This document shows, one piece after another, positions 60,106 to 64,000 of a DNA stretch of 64,000 nucleotides. Numbering within the stretch: position 1 is the first letter of the stretch; each line of letters opens with the position of its first letter. The DNA comes from Gonapodya prolifera JEL478 (Eukaryota; Monoblepharomycota; Monoblepharidomycetes; Monoblepharidales; Gonapodyaceae). The notes beneath the pieces are model-generated. The model had not been told where the DNA came from, did no database searches, and saw only the letters and a list, made by a program, of their open reading frames with translations. The stretch spans positions 62,001-126,000 of the forward strand of contig KQ965858.1 in NCBI GenBank assembly GCA_001574975.1. Direction: 5' to 3'. A program made the translations under genes and the position numbers.

Positions 60106-63100
60106 CTTCTACAATCATACTGGCTAGTGCGCTACCGGCTACGATTTCAACAAGGGTGTGCTGTGGCCACCAAACCCCAGGGAACCAAAAATTGCCTTCA
60201 CATTCCATGAAACCAACCAGTGATATGCTCAGGTGCGTCCAGGTCTGCAAACTACTTCGAGTGAAAGGAGATGTAAAGGTGGAACTTTTGGCGGAAGCAT
60301 TTGAAGTTACCCGCAAGACTATCTAAACTGGTTACATGCTGAGGAGAACCTTCTGGACGGCACAATTGACGAATCCAAGCTCTGATTCCCAAATACACTG
60401 CCCAATGGGGTGGCTGATGGGATGAAGTCCCCGACATGATTCGGTGAGGTGGGAGAAGTAGCTGTGCCAGGCATCTTTGAAATTCCGCGCTGTATCTGAT
60501 GGAATCTGCCCGAAGATGTCAATTTCCCTTGCTCCAGGAAACCAGACCGCAGCAAAGTACGAACACCCCTCTCACTGTCTTCTGGTCACTCGAGCAACCA
60601 ACTGTTGCCATCAACCTCTCTTTGTAAGCACCACAAGCGGCTCTGCAATGGGCGCGGGCAACTCTATTCACTTACAAACCGTGGTCACCACCCACTGCAA
60701 CCAGTGCTCAACGTCTGCCCACCCGACTCCACCATCCTTCTTCTGCTTGGACTAGGAATGCCTGCCTCCCTTGGGAAGGCTTTGTGGTAGTTATGCTGCT
60801 CCCCGCAGATCCCACATCCTTTTCTCCACCCCCCACACACCCCCGCCCCCTCCGAGGCTCTACAGGCTCTGAGGCGCGATGGTCATGGATCGCCAGGGCG
60901 ACAGATTGAAAGAAGTTGTCTAATCTCCTTGCCTGCGGACCCTCGCTCAGCACCGTACGTCTTTCATTTTGAGGCACCCCTAAAAACCTTTCGCAGCAGG
61001 TTTGTTTATCCGTACCATGGCTCTAGTCTCTTCAATTCACCTTCTCGTTCCCAGTGCCTTTCTGTTTCACAGGTCTTCTTGCTTCTCTGCTGGGGTTCCA
61101 ATGTAGTTACCCAATCCATCATCATGACATTCGCAACACCAAATCCCAGTGCACCCTTGTGGCGCGCGCTTCTGTCACTATATTACAACACCTCTCCAAC
61201 TGCAATGACTTGCACCCTCCGCTTCTATACCCAAGCTAGTCTTTCTGTCCCCGTGACGCTGCCCACATACCGCAAGCGCCTTATGGGGCCAAGTCTGGGA
61301 CACTTCTCACAGGGTGATTGGTTTTGATACCGTGGATTCTGCAGAGTACCAGAGGAAGGGGTGTGGGATGCCATTCTGGGTGCAATGGTGGATTGGTGCA
61401 GATGAACTGCGGGGAAGCGGCACAGTGTATTGCGCTGGCTCCCGGGTGTGCAATGTGCTTGCAGAAGACGTGCACTCGCTGGTTGGCGTCCTTATTGGAA
61501 CAAGCAATGGAGCTGAGTGTGACCATGGCCTGGAGGATGGGGAGGAAGTGAGGGAGGAACAGATGGTCATGCGGGAGTGGACACAGGAACAAGAAAAAGG
61601 CCACAAGTCTTTGATCAGCTATTCCAGACAGCTGCCGCTTTGATTTATGACTTTTGCGCTCAACTTGCACCAGTACCTCCTTTCTTACCTCCCCTTTGAC
61701 CTCCTTCCACCAACAACAGGTTTCTGCGCTCTCTGCTGCATTGTTGTTGCATCTTCCAGCCTGTTTGGTGTCCAAAATAAGTTGGCTGACAAACCACCAC
61801 TCCACACAAAACCCGTTGTGCACCGACCCCACTGCAATAGATCAGCATTCTTTTATTAAAAACCCCTTGATTTTGGATTGAATTGGGTGACATCGCCAAC
61901 CTTCCGTCTAGACAGTCACATTCAACTACATTCTGCCCCAATGTATTGCGAGTTTCCCTGTGCCAACCTCACCATAAATCTAATTGATATTCTATTGCGC
62001 ATTGTGGGTTGGCCACTGTGTTTCCTGGGTGTTTGTACACAGGAGTCATTGCAACAAGAGATATCTTGTTGCAGTATTTCCATGGACCCTGTGGCTATGA
62101 CACTGCACAATATGCAACAAACACAAGGGCAATGGTGAGCTTAAAGATTGCTTGGGTGTTGGGTTGAATCAGGTACAATAACTTTGCAACAAAGCAACAT
62201 ATCCTGGGACTAACACATTACATTTGACTTGCCCCAGTATATTGAGACAAACCCTCCAGTGTATCTGGAACAAACTTGCCAAGAGAAATTGTGGCACAAT
62301 TGTTCCTTTAAACATGCCTCCACATGGAGATGCTCCTTCTTTTGTCATTTACATGTGTGTACCACTGTCTGTTAAGGATGGAAGATCAAGCTAACACTGC
62401 TGTCTCTTGACAGAATAATTGTGATCTTAAATGTGTGCAATCTGGTTTTTAAAATCCCCATTCCACACGTAACTCTCCCATCAACTGCATGAATCAACTT
62501 CATGGAGAGAGCACACAGCCATGCCCCAATTCTCTTGTATGGATTTTCCCAACGTTTGGTGTTCACGTTTAAACCCAAGTTTAGTTTTTTGCCATTTCTG
62601 GTTTCAAAGATGTTTGTATGATCCTACGTTTTTATTAGCTTGATATCAAGGCTACTCAAAATTGTTGGTTGACAGGTGGCATTAAAAATTTTGTATGGAG
62701 AACTTTTTTGAAAACAAATTCACCTGGTTTTTCTTTGAGTGGTTGATTCAAGACCAAGAGCACTGATGTGTTCTGAATCACATGTTGTTTTTCTCCAGAG
62801 GGATGGGCACAAACCCTTAAGCAGCTGACACTGCAAAGGCAATAATTGATAGTCATCCATCATGGAGCAGAACAAAACCTTCACAGATATGGTGCAAAAA
62901 GCTGTGTTATTGGTCCATACGGTTTTGAAGCTTAGGTGAGTCAAGGCTAGAATATAAGCTGTACCAAGATAGGTTTGCTCACCTTGATCTTCACAGACGC
63001 TTGAGAGCATCTTGTCTATCTTGGTAAATCTTTTCAAGAGGTCTGGGTTCCACCGTTCCCTTGCAAGCAGTATCTGGGAATGATCCCTGACCTTGCAAAC

Positions 63101-64000
63101 TTACTCTCCAACACTCAACTCCCAAAACACTTGTGGCAACAATTCTATGATCACTATAGGTGGTCATCTTACCACCTTCTCAAAGACTCAAGGGAGACTG
63201 TTCATAGATTCTGGAACAATGTTGGTCTTTCCACCACCAAGACAAACCAAATTTTGCACTTTCACTGTGAACTTAAATTCTGCGTTTGTTGCCAAAACAA
63301 TATTTCCAACAATGGTTCAAGATTGGGCACTCAGTCTGTGCACCATCAACCACCAGGATTTGTCACCAATGCCCCAGCTGAAACTGTTGAAAGGATGAGA
63401 AAGTTATTTCAAGATATTTGCATGGCGCAGGAGAGAGGACAGCTTGATTTCATCCTGGACTATCATATGGAAGAGAAGGCCATGGATTTTGAACACGTCT
63501 ATGGGAAACACATCACTGGCATTGGTGGTGAGATTGACAAGGAATACACTGGGGTGCAAAGTGACACTGGAAGTAATGATCTACTGCAATCAACAGGTGC
63601 TAAACACCATAAAAGCCCAAAGTCTAATGTGACTGCAAGTAAAAAGCAGAAGACTCCCTCTACAAAATGGAAAGCAGTAAATTACCTTGCTGTGGTATAC
63701 AATTCCAGAATGGACGCAGAATTTCCTGTGAACTAATTGTTTGCATTTGAACCTGGGAACTACCGAACATTAACCTGCTGTGGGCTGGATGGGCTGTATC
63801 AGCATCTGACTTCCAACCCACAGTGGTGCAACAAAGTGTTGCAGCTTCAAAAACTCATAGAATCTCTTGATCCATCAGATTTGGCTTCTGACCCCAGTGA
63901 GAATGGAGATGAGGATGAGGTAAATAATTTGCTCCCTCCCCAAAAATGATATCATCATAAAACATGCTCTCAATTTAGGCTCTGGGCAAGGACTCTATGA
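60106..64000. other. Lower-GC, gene-poor region, possibly repeat- or transposon-derived
   Basis: Nearly 3.9 kb with no recognised host gene. From about 60.5 kb the base composition shifts to lower GC, and the short coding-like frames lose the codon style of the rest of the window. The longest ORF is 63080-63736 on the plus strand (218 codons, HLWQQFYDHYRW..., with KHHKSPKSNV and KKQK basic clusters). It matches no family I know. Inverted repeats built on TGCAACA occur at 62050-62073 and 63827-63843. No transposase, reverse transcriptase, terminal repeat or target duplication could be identified. Confidence 0.4.
62050..62073. repeat. Inverted repeat with 9-bp arms
   Basis: TGCAACAAG at 62050-62058 and CTTGTTGCA at 62065-62073 are perfect reverse complements around a six-base spacer. 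A shorter relative, TGCAACA with TGTTGCA, lies at 63827-63843. Confidence 0.7.

Noticed and set aside
61281-61832. 183-codon minus-strand ORF
   Set aside because: His/Pro/Cys-rich with no domain, in the compositionally odd right end. Plus-strand frames here are equally open, so coding is not supported.

Overview
The window is eukaryotic nuclear DNA, most likely from a zoosporic early-diverging fungus (chytrid-like). Genes are dense and on both strands. They are split by many short GT-AG introns, mostly about 50-70 bp, and many gaps between genes are under 120 bp. Fungal markers are a SPX-ankyrin-GDPD phosphodiesterase, a Cyk3-like SH3/transglutaminase protein, a DUF3605 protein and a PAS-kinase-type kinase. 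A CCDC112-like protein, an RMC1-like protein and an ethylene-receptor-type histidine kinase fit a lineage that kept flagella and other ancestral genes. The genus cannot be named from the sequence. Intron-exon joins below were made by eye from splice sites and reading frame.

Layout. 35-1643 (-) SDR oxidoreductase. 2040-6586 (+) two-domain peroxisomal multifunctional dehydrogenase ending in a PTS1. 6645-8975 (-) WBP11-like splicing factor. 9037-10605 (-) JmjC/cupin-8 protein. 10639-12995 (-) SH3 plus transglutaminase-like protein. 13487-14716 (-) uncertain gene. 15107-17116 (-) second transglutaminase-like paralogue. 17339-18990 (+) PEX10. 19106-19846 (+) unknown. 20384-21756 (+) YJU2/CCDC94. 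21865-24019 (-) PAS-kinase-like kinase. 24325-25722 (+) Shewanella-like phosphatase. 25932-27431 (+) zinc-type/quinone oxidoreductase. 27672-29261 and 29400-31151 (+) tandem methionine aminopeptidases. 31575-33298 (-) ten-knuckle CCHC protein. 34220-36257 (+) Pol-beta 8-kDa-domain protein. 36513-40503 (+) GDE1-like. 40538-41163 (-) DUF3605. 41235-43139 (+) ATG14-like. 43254-45669 (+) CCDC112-like. 45666-47491 (-) NAD kinase. 47583-48750 (+) COQ5. 48869-50591 (+) RFC3. 50787-56172 (+) ethylene-receptor-like hybrid histidine kinase. 56301-56925 (-) NF-YB/HAP3. 57035-about 59400 (-) RMC1. 59419-60021 (-) unknown. 60106-64000 is a lower-GC, gene-poor stretch with inverted repeats and no recognised host gene.

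How the genes relate. Two genes serve peroxisomes (the multifunctional dehydrogenase and PEX10). Two serve pre-mRNA splicing (WBP11, YJU2). Two serve membrane trafficking or autophagy (ATG14-like, RMC1). NAD kinase and COQ5 are a divergent mitochondrial-looking pair 91 bp apart. The most unusual signals are three. First, a hairpin repeat with compensatory stem changes is confined to the long introns of the first two genes. Second, the histidine kinase keeps every key ethylene/copper residue and adds an N-terminal extracytoplasmic domain. Third, an orphan DNA polymerase X lyase-type domain keeps the catalytic lysine.
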